The position numbers and the translations under genes are program-made. Below the pieces are notes generated by a model. The model was not told the DNA's origin. It saw nothing but the letters and a program-made list of their open reading frames with translations, and did no database searches. This document shows, one piece after another, positions 8,150-18,100 of a stretch of DNA of 25,030 nucleotides; the first letter of the stretch is position 1, and every line of letters starts with the position of its first letter. Origin of the DNA: Pseudomonadota bacterium (GTDB lineage Bacteria; Desulfobacterota; Syntrophobacteria; Syntrophobacterales; Syntrophobacteraceae); assembly GCA_023416335.1 (NCBI GenBank), contig JAEZHY010000242.1, positions 1 to 25,030 on the forward strand, given 5' to 3'.

Positions 8150-8163
8150 TAGAGGATTGACAC

Positions 8164-9063
8164 TTGGGCACAACCGCAGAACAAAAACGAGACGAGATCG
8201 AACGGGCAATCGCGCTTGCAAGAGTCGAACGCTCGGCCTACTCCCAGCTTTACGACTTCCTGGAAGCGCTATTTATCTCCCAGGTCGAAGCCGGACGCGA
8301 ATTGAATCTTCACATCCCCTCACCCGCGGGCGCTTCCGCCCAATCCCGCATGCAGGAGGGTTTCCCTCTGCTCAACAGATGGGATTTTCCGATCGATACT
8401 CGCTCGGCCGCCCGATTCCTGGAGCAAATTCAAAAAGCTTTACCTGAAGCGAATGCTCAACTCATCAATGCTGCACGGACACTCAGCGGATCCCTGGCAG
8501 ACCAATCCGGCAGGGAAGAACAATTCTGGAGCGCTTTTCTCCAACATGAGATCCAGCCATGGGAAGAATGGGTAAATCTCGATGCAACCGAACTTTCATC
8601 GGTTCTATTCATAGCGCGAAGCGCAATCCGCACTTCTCTCGAATTAACAGCCGAAAATCTGCTCGAAGCCAATCCGATTCCCGAATCCTGGCTCAAAGGC
8701 TATTGCCCCGTCTGCGGCTCCCTCCCTTCCTTGCTTTATCTTCAGGGCGAGGGCGCGCGAAAGGCATTCTGTTCCTGGTGCGGAACAAAATGGAACCTGC
8801 ACCGGCTGCAATGTCCTTACTGCGAAAACCGCTATCACGAGTCGCTCGGATATATCGCAATCGAAGCGGAGCCACAGAACAGAATAGTCTATTGCACACT
8901 CTGCAAGTTTTATTTCAAACAGATAGATACGCGTGAACTGGCCTACTTTCCATACTTGCCCCTTGAAGAGTGGACCACGCTGCATATGGATCTCGTGGCT
9001 CAGAAAACCGGTTATAGTCAACCGCCCTCCCCGTCGCCGGCTGTCTACGGACACGGGAAATAG
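8164..9063 (+). CDS. fdhE: Formate dehydrogenase maturation protein FdhE
   Basis: A 299-residue cytoplasmic rubredoxin-like maturation factor needed for active formate dehydrogenase before Tat export. The C-terminal half carries four CxxC pairs at residues 181/184 (CPVC), 203/206 (CSWC), 217/220 (CPYC) and 244/247 (CTLC), the iron-binding pattern of the FdhE family. The N-terminal 170 residues are helical with little conservation. The start is TTG at 8164 with AGAGG eight bases upstream; no in-frame ATG near it has a better site. Its position right after fdhAB supports a role in maturing that enzyme. The sulfurtransferase FdhD, often a partner, is not in the window. Confidence 0.9.
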   Translation: MGTTAEQKRDEIERAIALARVERSAYSQLYDFLEALFISQVEAGRELNLHIPSPAGASAQSRMQEGFPLLNRWDFPIDTRSAARFLEQIQKALPEANAQLINAARTLSGSLADQSGREEQFWSAFLQHEIQPWEEWVNLDATELSSVLFIARSAIRTSLELTAENLLEANPIPESWLKGYCPVCGSLPSLLYLQGEGARKAFCSWCGTKWNLHRLQCPYCENRYHESLGYIAIEAEPQNRIVYCTLCKFYFKQIDTRELAYFPYLPLEEWTTLHMDLVAQKTGYSQPPSPSPAVYGHGK

Positions 9064-9127
9064 ATTTCGAACGACCTCAATATAAAGGCAGTCCACTCCG
9101 AATTATACTATCGCTTGCGGCAGAGTT

Positions 9128-9529
9128 TCAGGCTACTGAAATCGGGCTGAGCAATCGGAGGCTGCAGCGCCTGATACTGAGATTGAAAAGGGATTCATTC
9201 GGAGGACAGGTATCGGATACTATTCTGCAAGGGATGGGAGCATTCAGCATTTTGAGATCTGAAAAGGTTTTCAGCCGGACACTTCCTGAATGGCCTATTC
9301 GATCCTCAAGACTCTTATCCATCAGGAGGTAATCGAAAGTAACGGATTCCGGGCAAATCTCTACGAGGCGTCCCACATACGCCGGGCAACCTTCCGATGA
9401 GAATTCCAGAATTACCATGATTTCACTCAAGGGCGGGAATAGTCCGTTAATTCCGGCAGCTATCTGCCCAGCTTCATCGTTGCGATTGGAATCCGGGAAT
9501 ACGGCATTACCTGTTTCTTTCTCCAGCAT
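9128..9529 (-). CDS. Small PilZ-like domain protein
   Basis: 133 residues with no signal peptide. The middle (GRLVEICPESVTFDYLL, about residues 53-69) and the later segment PCRIVSDTCPP then IRRCSLRL (about 99-123) resemble a family of small deltaproteobacterial PilZ-type proteins, which usually end with RRCG-x-x-F plus a further helix. The N-terminal RxxxR c-di-GMP motif is not visible, and the C-terminus stops soon after RRC, so it may be shortened or unable to bind c-di-GMP. ATG at 9529 has GGAG six bases upstream. It is convergent with fdhE, 64 bases apart. The family call comes from pattern memory and is moderate. Confidence 0.55.
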   Translation of the reverse strand: MLEKETGNAVFPDSNRNDEAGQIAAGINGLFPPLSEIMVILEFSSEGCPAYVGRLVEICPESVTFDYLLMDKSLEDRIGHSGSVRLKTFSDLKMLNAPIPCRIVSDTCPPNESLFNLSIRRCSLRLLSPISVA

Positions 9530-10021
9530 GTCTATCTCCGGTAAGTGAAATATCTCTCATTCCATCCTCCAAATGGATTTTTTTCAATACCGTGAAGACA
9601 GTATTTATGTATGGGGACATGTACATCGTTTAGCTACCGTACAACGCGACCGGGTCGTGCAGGCCCGGCACAAGCGGTCAACCAGTTTAGAAATAAGATT
9701 CAGGTCCGTTTACACCTGTGTGTTCGGGAAGAGGCGAGATAGCACGGGGTAGAGCGTGTCCCTCGAAGAGTCCACCTTGTATTCTCACCCGGCATAATTA
9801 ATTTCCCTGCAGTTTTCTGCGCACCGGCTGCATGTGAGTTCATCCAAGTGCTGCCATCATTCTCCAGGTCCGTAAAGCGGCGGGCTCCACCTTTCCCCAT
9901 CGAACTGCTTTGCTGATTTCGAAAGGATCGGAACCGCTCCGCAGCTCAACTCTTGCCCGCAATGCGAATGCCGTCGTGCCCGGCTTCATTGATTAACCCC
10001 ACTGTTGCACAGGAGGTCCTC
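9530..10021. other. Gene-free gap
   Basis: About 490 bases between divergent genes. I see no coding sequence, RNA gene or strong hairpin. It must hold the promoters of both neighbours, but I cannot place them. The ribosome site AGGAGG (10011-10016) for the downstream cytochrome is clear. Confidence 0.45.
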
Positions 10022-11560
10022 ATGTCGGCAAAGTCCTTTTTGACTCTGGTACCAGTGATCCTCATCGTGCTTCTCGCTCTTTCCTTCTCATGCGCTCAGG
10101 CCCAGGACAGGAAGAACTCTGCAGGGTCGCGGGATGCCGTGATGGAGGCGCAGACCCCTACCCCCGTGCCGGCCGGCAGGCCCGAGCAAAAGAAAACCGA
10201 ACACGATTTCTCCCCCATGTTTTCGGCCCTCAACGCAATGCCGTCATCACCGGTTTTCGAAAATCAGCCGGACCACGGCGACGTTCTCGGTTTTGACTTC
10301 TATCGAGACCCGCTGAACAGTCCCCGGCCGATGATGACCTTTGACGAGATCATGAAAAAAGACGTAGCTGAAAAGGCAAGTGTCAATGAGGCGCAACGCA
10401 GGCTCCTCAACGATCGCTACGATTTGAAACCCAAGCTCGATCCAACCGCGAAGATGTCTCGCGGGAAACCCTTGGCGGTTGGTCCGACTGCCCGCCTGCG
10501 AGGCGGAGTGACCTGGGATCAGCTTTCAACCATGAGTCCCCAGGATATCCGCGACAAGGGAGTATTTCCCTACCCGTCACTCCCGCACCCGAAACAGGCA
10601 ACCGGAGGGCAGGTCTTTCCCCAGATGCAGATTGCTATGTTTCCCCGCCTGCAGCGATTTGACGTGGATTTCGACCTGCCCGAAGCGTTTCTGCCCGAGT
10701 TTCCACCCGCCATCTTCCTCCAGAGCCGACCCGAACTCGGTGATGTCTCACGCGGCGAGGTCGTCTCCATAAACAACTACTATCGTCTTTTCAAAGACAT
10801 TCTCACCCCCGTTCAACTCGACGGACTGCGGATGCTCCTGACGCCTTTCCCCCAGGAAGAATTCAATCCCACGGACGACCGCAAGTCTGTCAATCCGAGC
10901 CTCGGGGTTACCTGTCTCGATTGCCACATAAATTTCCATACGACGGGACAGTTTCATCTGAATCCGGACATCCGCCCGCAAAATCGCAGATTACGCCTCG
11001 ACACCGTGAGCCTGCGCGGTATGTTCAACCAGCAGATCCATGGGTCAAAACGCAGCCTGCGTTCTGTGGAGGATTTTACCGAGTTCGAGTTCCGAACGGC
11101 ATACTTCAACGGTGACTCCATCCATGCCATGAAGAAGGGCTTCACCATCATCCCGCGAGTGCAGGTCGCCCATATGGCGCAGATGCAGAATATGATCGAT
11201 TTCCCGCCCGCACCGAAGCTCAAGCCGGACGGTAAGCTCGATCCTGCCAAAGCGACCCCCAACGAACTCAGAGGTGAGCAGATCTTCTACAACAAGGGCA
11301 ACTGCGCGGCCTGTCACCTGCCACCCACGTTTATCGATCACCAGATGCACGATCTCCAGCTCGAACGATTCTCCAAGGAACCTGGAGACGGTCCGATAAA
11401 GACTTTTACGCTCAGGGGGATCAAGGAAAGCCCCCCTTATTTCCATGACGGCCGCTGCCTCACGCTCGAAGACACGGTTGAACTGTTTAATATTGTGCTC
11501 GAAACTAAACTCACACGTGATGAAAAAGCCGACCTGGTTGCATTCATGCGACAGCTTTAG
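10022..11560 (+). CDS. Secreted diheme cytochrome c, cytochrome-c-peroxidase-like
   Basis: 512 residues. The N-terminal signal peptide is hydrophobic and ends near SCAQAQ, so the protein is periplasmic. Two haem c sites are present, CLDCH at 298-302 and CAACH at 428-432. The C-terminal block FTLRGIKESPPYFHDGRCLTLEDTVELFN is the signature of the bacterial cytochrome c peroxidase/MauG family. The first 280 residues are not part of the standard peroxidase and contain proline-rich stretches. Members like this are sometimes labelled 'cytochrome B6' in databases, which the haem motifs do not support. I chose ATG 10022 for its AGGAGG site and signal peptide over the in-frame start at 9953. It might reduce peroxide or carry electrons for periplasmic enzymes such as FdhAB, but that link is only by proximity. 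Confidence 0.85.
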   Translation: MSAKSFLTLVPVILIVLLALSFSCAQAQDRKNSAGSRDAVMEAQTPTPVPAGRPEQKKTEHDFSPMFSALNAMPSSPVFENQPDHGDVLGFDFYRDPLNSPRPMMTFDEIMKKDVAEKASVNEAQRRLLNDRYDLKPKLDPTAKMSRGKPLAVGPTARLRGGVTWDQLSTMSPQDIRDKGVFPYPSLPHPKQATGGQVFPQMQIAMFPRLQRFDVDFDLPEAFLPEFPPAIFLQSRPELGDVSRGEVVSINNYYRLFKDILTPVQLDGLRMLLTPFPQEEFNPTDDRKSVNPSLGVTCLDCHINFHTTGQFHLNPDIRPQNRRLRLDTVSLRGMFNQQIHGSKRSLRSVEDFTEFEFRTAYFNGDSIHAMKKGFTIIPRVQVAHMAQMQNMIDFPPAPKLKPDGKLDPAKATPNELRGEQIFYNKGNCAACHLPPTFIDHQMHDLQLERFSKEPGDGPIKTFTLRGIKESPPYFHDGRCLTLEDTVELFNIVLETKLTRDEKADLVAFMRQL

Positions 11561-11578
11561 ATCGCAGGAATATGCGAT
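11561..11578 (+). other. Small hairpin after the cytochrome gene
   Basis: ATCGCA and TGCGAT (six pairs, loop GGAATA) begin right after the stop codon. There is no T tract, so this is at best a weak terminator or a 3'-end stabiliser. Confidence 0.35.
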
Positions 11579-11636
11579 GGGTGTGCTGCGGGTGGACTAA
11601 GCAGTGCGCAGCCCATGGTTTTCCCGATGGACGAGC

Positions 11637-11662
11637 GGTGGGCACGAAAAACCCGGCCCACC
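11637..11662. repeat. Palindrome GGTGGGC ... GCCCACC
   Basis: A seven-pair perfect stem (11637-11643 and 11656-11662) with a 12-base A-rich loop. The motif resembles a GTGGGCAC-type intergenic palindrome that I recall from many bacteria. Confidence 0.5.
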
Positions 11663-11708
11663 CCGGTTCACGGCCTGCATTGCCTTCGGATCATCTCCAA
11701 TTCCCGCA

Positions 11709-11829
11709 GGTTCCCAAGCTCCGAGGGCTGTTGCCCCATGGAGATTGACCCAGTTCCCGGGCATCTTTCGACGGAGCCCTCAATACCGACGTTCCCGGCA
11801 GTGCTCCTCCCGAGCCGGGAACTTGGGTT
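11709..11829. repeat. Degenerate or interrupted copy of the GGTTCCCAAG repeat
   Basis: GGTTCCCAAGCTCCG at 11709-11723 equals the left arm and loop of repeat copy 2, but the right arm is missing. A diverged right arm (GGGAACTTGGG) appears about 100 bases later, ending at 11827. In between lies another hairpin, GTTCCCGGC (11791-11799) with GCCGGGAAC (11814-11822). This could be a repeat split by an insertion, or separate decayed repeats. Confidence 0.45.
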
Positions 11830-12224
11830 TTTAAGGTCTTGAATTGGCGATTAATCCGCTCTGGAAGACTGACCCGTAGTTGCGATGCTGCGTTCTTATC
11901 CGGACTTCGATTGCAGCTTCCGCCGGGACTCCCGCATCATGGGTCCTTGGTTGGCCGGATGCACTCCGCTTGATATCATTTGAGATAATCCGACCACTTT
12001 CAGGCTTTTCATTTTGTATCTCCCACATTGCTGCATCCAGCAGCAAGTATGATTATCCTTATTTAGCTTCATTGCTGATAATACCGGGTACAAGCACAGG
12101 AAATTCAAATACTCCGGAGTTTTCGGACCGATACTGCACGGTGTTATACGATTCACAGCGGCCGCCGTTGATTCACCATTTGTTCGGCACTTCCGCTTCA
12201 ACGGATATACCGGGAATCGCTTCG

Positions 12225-13871
12225 ATGAGATCACTCAACAACTGCCTCAAGCTCCTAAGCATGATCACTGCGACTATGGTTCTGGCGGGCTGCGCCAAGG
12301 TGGGTCCCGACTTCACAAAACCGCCTGCCGCGGTCTCTTCCGAGTGGCTTTCTTCGGATGATGAACGGGTGAAGCGCGAGTCCGCGAATTACCGCGCCTG
12401 GTGGGAGATCTTTAACGACCCTGTTCTCAACAACCTGATCGGCAAAGCCTACAGGGAAAACTATTCCCTGAAAATTGCCGCTGTCCGGGTCCTGGAAGCC
12501 AGAGCCCAACTCGGCATCGCGGTGGGTGAACTCTATCCCCAGTCGCAGCAGGCAAGCGGCGCCCTGACATTTATTCGTACGAGCGGGAGTTCATCCTCGT
12601 CGGCAGGCTCACAGCCGGCCGGCACAACGGGATCGGGACCATCGGGACAATCCGGGCAGTCCTCCACCGGGGCGGGCGGTTTCCAGCGTAGTTTCTGGCA
12701 GGACCAGATCAATGTGAACGCGGCATGGGAAATCGATTTCTGGGGAAAGTTCCGGAGGAATGTCGAATCTCTGGATGCATCCCTCCGTGCGACGATTTTC
12801 GACTATGACAGCGCCCTTGTCAGTTTGACGGCCGATGCGGCCAATTCCTACGTCCAGATCAGGACTCTGCAGAAGCGGCTGGAAATCGCGCGCGAAAACG
12901 CTGATACCCAGCGGGAAAGCCTGAGAATAGCAGAAGCCCGGTTTAAAGGGGGCACCACATCCCAGCGCGATGTCGAGCAGGCAAGGACTCTCCTCTTCAA
13001 CACCCTGGCAACGATCCCCAACCTGCAAATGCAGTTGAGTCAACTGCTGCACGCGCTAAGCGTGCTCCTCGGCACGCCGCCCGAAGATTTGACCAAGCTT
13101 CTCGAAGGATCGCAGGATATTCCCTGTGCGCCTCCTTCCGTTGCCGCCGGAATCCCGGCGGATCTCCTGAGACGCCGGCCCGACGTTCGCAGCGCCGAAC
13201 TCCGTGCCGCAGCACAGTGCGCACAGATAGGTTTTGCCAAGGCCGACCTCTACCCGGCTTTTTCCCTTACCGGCTCCTTCGGTTTTGCCGCCACTTCCGC
13301 GGGGAGGTCGAGCCTGTCCGATATTGCGGACTGGAAATCGCGAACGGGTTCGGGCGGCCCTTCGTTCCAGTGGAATATTTTGAATTACGGCCAGATTACG
13401 AACAATGTGCGTGTCCAGGATGCACGGTTTCAGGAGCTTCTGCTGACGTATCAGAATACCGTGCTCACGGCACAGCAGCAGGTTGAGGACTCGCTGACAG
13501 GGTTCCTCCGTTCGCAGGAAAACGCCGATTATCTCGCTCAAAGCGCCCAGGCAGCCAAACACTCCCTCGAACTCGCGGCCTTGCAGTACCGGGAGGGCAG
13601 CACCGATTTCACTACCGTACTCACTGCACAGCAGGCACTCCTTACGGCCCAGGACAGCCTGGCGACTGCAATCGGGAACATCTCCGGAAATCTGGTGGGA
13701 CTCTACAGGGCCATTGGGGGGGGATGGGAGATTGCCCAGGGCGAGGATATCCTGCCGCCGGACGTGAAAGAAGCGATGGCCCGGCGCACGAACTGGGGCC
13801 GCCTTCTGTCTCCGGCTGCTTATATGCGCGATGATTCATCCAGATCCGACATACGTTCTCCGGACTGGTAG
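12225..13871 (+). CDS. RND efflux outer-membrane factor lipoprotein (NodT/OprM-type)
   Basis: 548 residues forming the outer-membrane channel of a tripartite pump. The signal peptide ends in a lipobox LAGC followed by AKVGPDF, the hallmark of NodT-type lipoprotein factors. Two outer-membrane efflux repeats follow; family features include WWEIFNDPVLN, AAWEIDFWGKFRR, LLRRRPDVRSAE and FSLTGSFGF. A Ser/Gly/Gln low-complexity stretch at about residues 120-152 sits where the first barrel segment is expected and probably forms an extended extracellular loop. I chose ATG 12225 because the signal peptide begins there; the open frame upstream is not protein-like. The ribosome site (GGGAA) is weak. The adaptor follows 59 bases later, so the order is factor, adaptor, pump. 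Confidence 0.9.
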   Translation: MRSLNNCLKLLSMITATMVLAGCAKVGPDFTKPPAAVSSEWLSSDDERVKRESANYRAWWEIFNDPVLNNLIGKAYRENYSLKIAAVRVLEARAQLGIAVGELYPQSQQASGALTFIRTSGSSSSSAGSQPAGTTGSGPSGQSGQSSTGAGGFQRSFWQDQINVNAAWEIDFWGKFRRNVESLDASLRATIFDYDSALVSLTADAANSYVQIRTLQKRLEIARENADTQRESLRIAEARFKGGTTSQRDVEQARTLLFNTLATIPNLQMQLSQLLHALSVLLGTPPEDLTKLLEGSQDIPCAPPSVAAGIPADLLRRRPDVRSAELRAAAQCAQIGFAKADLYPAFSLTGSFGFAATSAGRSSLSDIADWKSRTGSGGPSFQWNILNYGQITNNVRVQDARFQELLLTYQNTVLTAQQQVEDSLTGFLRSQENADYLAQSAQAAKHSLELAALQYREGSTDFTTVLTAQQALLTAQDSLATAIGNISGNLVGLYRAIGGGWEIAQGEDILPPDVKEAMARRTNWGRLLSPAAYMRDDSSRSDIRSPDW

Positions 13872-13930
13872 CAGTGTATCTGTTCAAATTTCGTGTTTTT
13901 TCGTAAAGTAAAAACAGGGAATGTCTCTAT

Positions 13931-15199
13931 ATGGCGGTAAGAAGATTGCACTTGATGAGGGCTGCCGGGCTCATGCCCTTCCCGGGCAATCCGAATCCGG
14001 CGACGGGGAAACGAATCAGGTTCGACTGCATACTTATCTGCCTCTTGCTGCTGATTCCGGCAGCATGCGAGCGAAAAAAAGCCCAGAAATCTGCGTCTCC
14101 ACCCCCTACGGTATCCGTGAGCCAACCCCTGCGGGAAGATGTCACCGACTATCACGAGTATACCGGGAATACGCAAGCCGTCAACACGGTCCAACTCCGC
14201 GCGAGGGTGGAAGGATTCCTCGACGGCGTTTATTTCCGCGACGGCGACGTCGTGAAGAAGGACCAGCTTCTATTCCTGATCCAGCAAAACACCTACTTCG
14301 CCCAGCTCCAGCAGGCCGAGGGAAACGTACTGACGCAAAAAGCCCTCCTCGAGCATGCCAAGATCGAGTATGAAAGGTATTCAAGACTGCTTCAGCAGAG
14401 GGCCGCCGCGGCAACGGACGTCGAGAACTGGCGCTACCAGCGAGATTCCGCTCAGGCTGCACTCGTATCGGCCGAAGCCCAGAGGGACCTTGCAAAGCTG
14501 AACCTCGCCTACACCTGGGTCCTGGCACCCTTCACCGGCCGCATCGACCGCAGGCTCGTCGATCCCGGAAACCTCGTTGGAAACACAGGCGGCACCACAA
14601 CTCTTGCCGAAATCACCCAAGTCGACCCGCTTTATGTCTACTTTGCCGCGAGCGAGACCGATGTCGCCCCGATCATACGGACTTCCAGCCCGCTATCGGC
14701 TGAACTGCGAGGCAAACAGCAATCGACGAAACTCCCCGTTTTTGTCGGATTGTCAAAAGATACGGAGTTCCCGCACGAAGGCTTTCTCGATTTCAGTTCC
14801 TCCACCGTCAATACAACAACCGGTACCCTGCTGCTCCGGGGCAGCATACCGAATCCCGACGGGAAGATTCTCCCGGGGCAGTTTGTCCGGGTGAAAATCC
14901 CCGTTGCCGAAATACGGTCCGCGCTCCTGCTTCCCATGAAGGCAATCTCCTACGATCAGTTGGGACCGTATGTCCTGATTGCGAATCAGAATAACACGGT
15001 CGAACGCCGAGACGTGAAAACAGGCATTCAAAAAGGCACGATGCGCGTAATCCAGGAAGGCTTGAAGGGCGATGAATCGGTCATTGTAAAAGGCATGCTC
15101 CGGACGGGTCCGGGAAAACAGGTCACGCCGGAACGTGTTGAGATTCGTGAGCAATCTGAAACCGATTCCGCGGCACTCACCGGGCAGAAGGTCCAATAG
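13931..15199 (+). CDS. RND efflux periplasmic adaptor (membrane fusion lipoprotein)
   Basis: 422 residues as drawn from ATG 13931, with AGGGAA upstream. Met9 or Met15 are possible alternative starts because the basic region before the hydrophobic stretch is unusually long. The lipobox is IPAAC, followed by a charged ERKKAQK linker. The lipoyl half-motif ARVEGFLDGVYFRDGDVVKKDQ, the paired alpha-hairpin around residues 120-185 and the barrel motif APFTGRIDRRLVDPGNLV are classic AcrA/MexA features. It bridges the inner-membrane pump to the outer-membrane factor. Its stop codon abuts the pump start codon, which implies translational coupling. Confidence 0.92.
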   Translation: MAVRRLHLMRAAGLMPFPGNPNPATGKRIRFDCILICLLLLIPAACERKKAQKSASPPPTVSVSQPLREDVTDYHEYTGNTQAVNTVQLRARVEGFLDGVYFRDGDVVKKDQLLFLIQQNTYFAQLQQAEGNVLTQKALLEHAKIEYERYSRLLQQRAAAATDVENWRYQRDSAQAALVSAEAQRDLAKLNLAYTWVLAPFTGRIDRRLVDPGNLVGNTGGTTTLAEITQVDPLYVYFAASETDVAPIIRTSSPLSAELRGKQQSTKLPVFVGLSKDTEFPHEGFLDFSSSTVNTTTGTLLLRGSIPNPDGKILPGQFVRVKIPVAEIRSALLLPMKAISYDQLGPYVLIANQNNTVERRDVKTGIQKGTMRVIQEGLKGDESVIVKGMLRTGPGKQVTPERVEIREQSETDSAALTGQKVQ

Positions 15200-18100
15200 A
15201 TGATTTCCACGTTTTTTATTGAGCGGCCCATCTTTGCCAACGTCATCGCCTTCGTCACAATCATCATCGGCCTGGTAGCTCTATACACTCTGCCGGTTGC
15301 ACAATACCCGCAGATCGTTCCGCCGACAATTCAGGTGAGCGCAAAATACCCCGGCGGCAGCGCCGAAGTGGTGGCCGAAAGTGTCGGGATCCCGATCGAA
15401 CAGGCCGTCAATGGAGTCGAAAACTCCATCTACATGTCGTCAACCAGCGGAAGCGACGGTTCCTACTCCCTGACCATTACATTCAACGTCGGAACCGACC
15501 TCAATGCATCGCTCGCTCTGACGCAGAACCTGGTGAACAGCGCCATTGCGCAGTTGCCCGCCGGCGTCCAGGAACAGGGGATTGTAATCAGGAAGGTTTC
15601 TCCCAACATATTGCTGGTGGTCAGTCTCTACTCGGAACAAGATCAGTTCGATGAGGTATTCCTCTCGAATTACGGTGTAATAAACCTGCAGTATCCTTTG
15701 GGAAGGCTCCCGGGGATCGGACAGGTCCGCGTGGCCGGGGCCGGACCCTACAGCATGAGGGTGTGGCTCTACCCGGATAAGCTCGAGTCCTTTTCCATTA
15801 CCACCCTGGATGTCCTCAATGCCATACGGGGCCAGAATGTACAGGTAGCTGCAGGGCTGCTCGGCGGGCCCCCGATTCCGAAAGACCAGCAGCTTCAATT
15901 CACGATAAGAACCCTGGGCAGACTTTCTGATACGACTCAGTTCGAAGACATCATCATCAAGACCCAGGGAGGACAGGCCCCCCAGATTGTCCGACTCCGC
16001 GACATAGCACGGGTCGAGTTGAGCCAGCAGACATTTACAAATTTTGCAAGCGTGACCGGCCATAAATCATCCCAGATTATCGTCTATGCTTTGCCGGATG
16101 CCAATGCCATTGCCGTCGCCAACAGCGTCTACCAGAAAATGGAGGAAATGAGCCGGGATTTTCCGGAGGGCCTGAAATACGCCATCCGTTTCGATACCAC
16201 GCGCTTCGTTCGAGAGGCCATATCCGGCGTTTATGAGACGCTGTTCATTGCCGGCGTCCTTGTACTCGTCGTAATCATGCTGTTTCTCCAGAGCTTCAGA
16301 GCCATGCTCGTTCCGGCCACGACGGTTCCCGTCACCATAATAGGAGCATTCATCGCGATCGCCGCCTTGGGATTCACAGTGAATCTCATGACCCTGTTCG
16401 CCCTGATCCTGGCGATCGGCATCGTAGTGGATGACGCAATCGTTATTGTCGAAGGCAGTTCCTACCACATCGAGCGGGGGCTTCCTCCGAAAGAAGCCAC
16501 CATCAAGGCAATGAACGAGTTGACCGGTCCCGTTTTGGGGATCACCCTGGCTCTCGTTTCCGTCTTCCTCCCGGCCGCGTTCCTGCCGGGCATTACAGGT
16601 CAGATTTTCAGACAATTCGCGCTTGTTATAGCAGCGACCGCCGTCATAAGTGCAATCAACGCGCTCACGCTCAAGCCGGTCCAATGCTCTTTCTGGCTGA
16701 AGCCGCGCGGCGACAAACCCCTGAACTGGTTTTTCCGCGTCTTCAATCGGCTCTTCCAGGCCCTTTCCGACTTCTATATGCACATCGTAACATGGATGGT
16801 CCATCGGCCGTTCTCCATGTTCGTCCTCTTTGCCGGTCTCATTGTCATCACATTCCCGGCTTTCTTCAATCGCCCGACCGGCTTCCTGCCGACCGAAGAT
16901 CAGGGCTATGGAATCCTGGTGGCCAGACTGCCGGAAGGCGCTGCTCAACCCAGGTCTCGAGAGGTCTCCCGGAAAATCAGCGACATTCTCGCACGGACCG
17001 AAGGAGTCGAAAGCTGGGTGAATATCGGTGGCTTTTCTCTGCTGGACGCCGCGAACCTTCCAAATGTTTCGACAACCTTTGTCGTTTACAAGGACTGGGG
17101 TGAGCGCGGAGCAAAGCTGAGCCAGGATGTAATCATCCCGAACATCAATCGTGAACTGTCAAAGATCCAGGACGCGCAGGCCTTTGTCGTCATACCGCCC
17201 CCAATCCGCGGACTCGGACAGACCGGCGGCTTTCAGATGATGGTGGAAGATCGGCAGAATCTCGGACTGCAGGAACTCCAGAGGGCAGTGGATGAACTTG
17301 TCGACAAAGGCAATTCCCAACCCGGCCTCCGCGGTCTCGCCACCACCTTCAGCACCACCAGCCCACAGCTCTATCTCAACATAAACCGGACCAAAGCCGA
17401 AGCTCTGCAGGTGCCCCTCTCAAATGTATTCGATACCCTTCAGGCTTACCTCGGCTCGACTTTCGTCAACCTGTTCAACAAGTTCAACCAGGTATTCCAG
17501 GTATACGTCCAGGCCGACAGCATGTTCCGGATAGAGATGAAAGATATCAGGGACCTTTATGTCCGCAACCAGGTTGGAGGCATGGTGCCCCTGGGAACGC
17601 TCCTGGACATCGAACGCGTTCAGGGGCCGGAACTCATAACCCGCTATAATCTCTATCCGGCAGCTTCAATTTTCGGCTCCTCGTCCGAGCAATTCAGCTC
17701 AGGAGAAGCCCTGGCCATGATGGACAACCTTGCAGCAGAGAACCTGCCCAAGGGGATTTCCTACGACTGGACTTCCACCAGCTACCAGGAAAGACAGGTA
17801 GGCAACCAGGCATACTTCATCTATGCCCTTTCGATCATTCTCGTATATTTTGTCCTTGCGGCGCTTTACGAGAGCTGGACGACACCCGGGGCGGTCATTC
17901 TCGTCGTCCCCGTCGCGCTGGTGGGTGTTCTGCTTGCGCTTTTATTCCGCGGCTATGATACGAACCTCTACACCCAGATCGGACTGGTGCTGATGATCGC
18001 CCTGGCCAGCAAAAATGCAATCCTCATCGTAGAATTTGCGCGCGAACTTTATCAGGGCGGGATGCCGCTGGATGAGGCTGCCATAGAAGCAACACGCAGG

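Larger units (their letters stand above)
7844..8163. other. Palindrome-dense gap between fdhB and fdhE
   Basis: 320 bases with no gene but five separate inverted repeats: 7851-7880, 7895-7920, 8000-8023, 8029-8045 and 8120-8143. The last looks like a terminator. The fdhE ribosome site AGAGG (8151-8155) closes the gap. Confidence 0.7.
11561..12224. other. Gene-free gap with palindromic repeats
   Basis: About 660 bases. The reading frame of the downstream outer-membrane factor stays open through part of it (from 11880), but that translation has no protein-like features, so I treat it as non-coding. It contains the repeats at 11637-11662 and 11709-11829. The promoter of the efflux operon must lie here but I cannot fix it. 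Confidence 0.55.

Noticed and set aside
11880..12224. N-terminal extension of the outer-membrane factor
   Set aside because: The frame is open, but the translation is not protein-like and a lipoprotein signal peptide begins at 12225.
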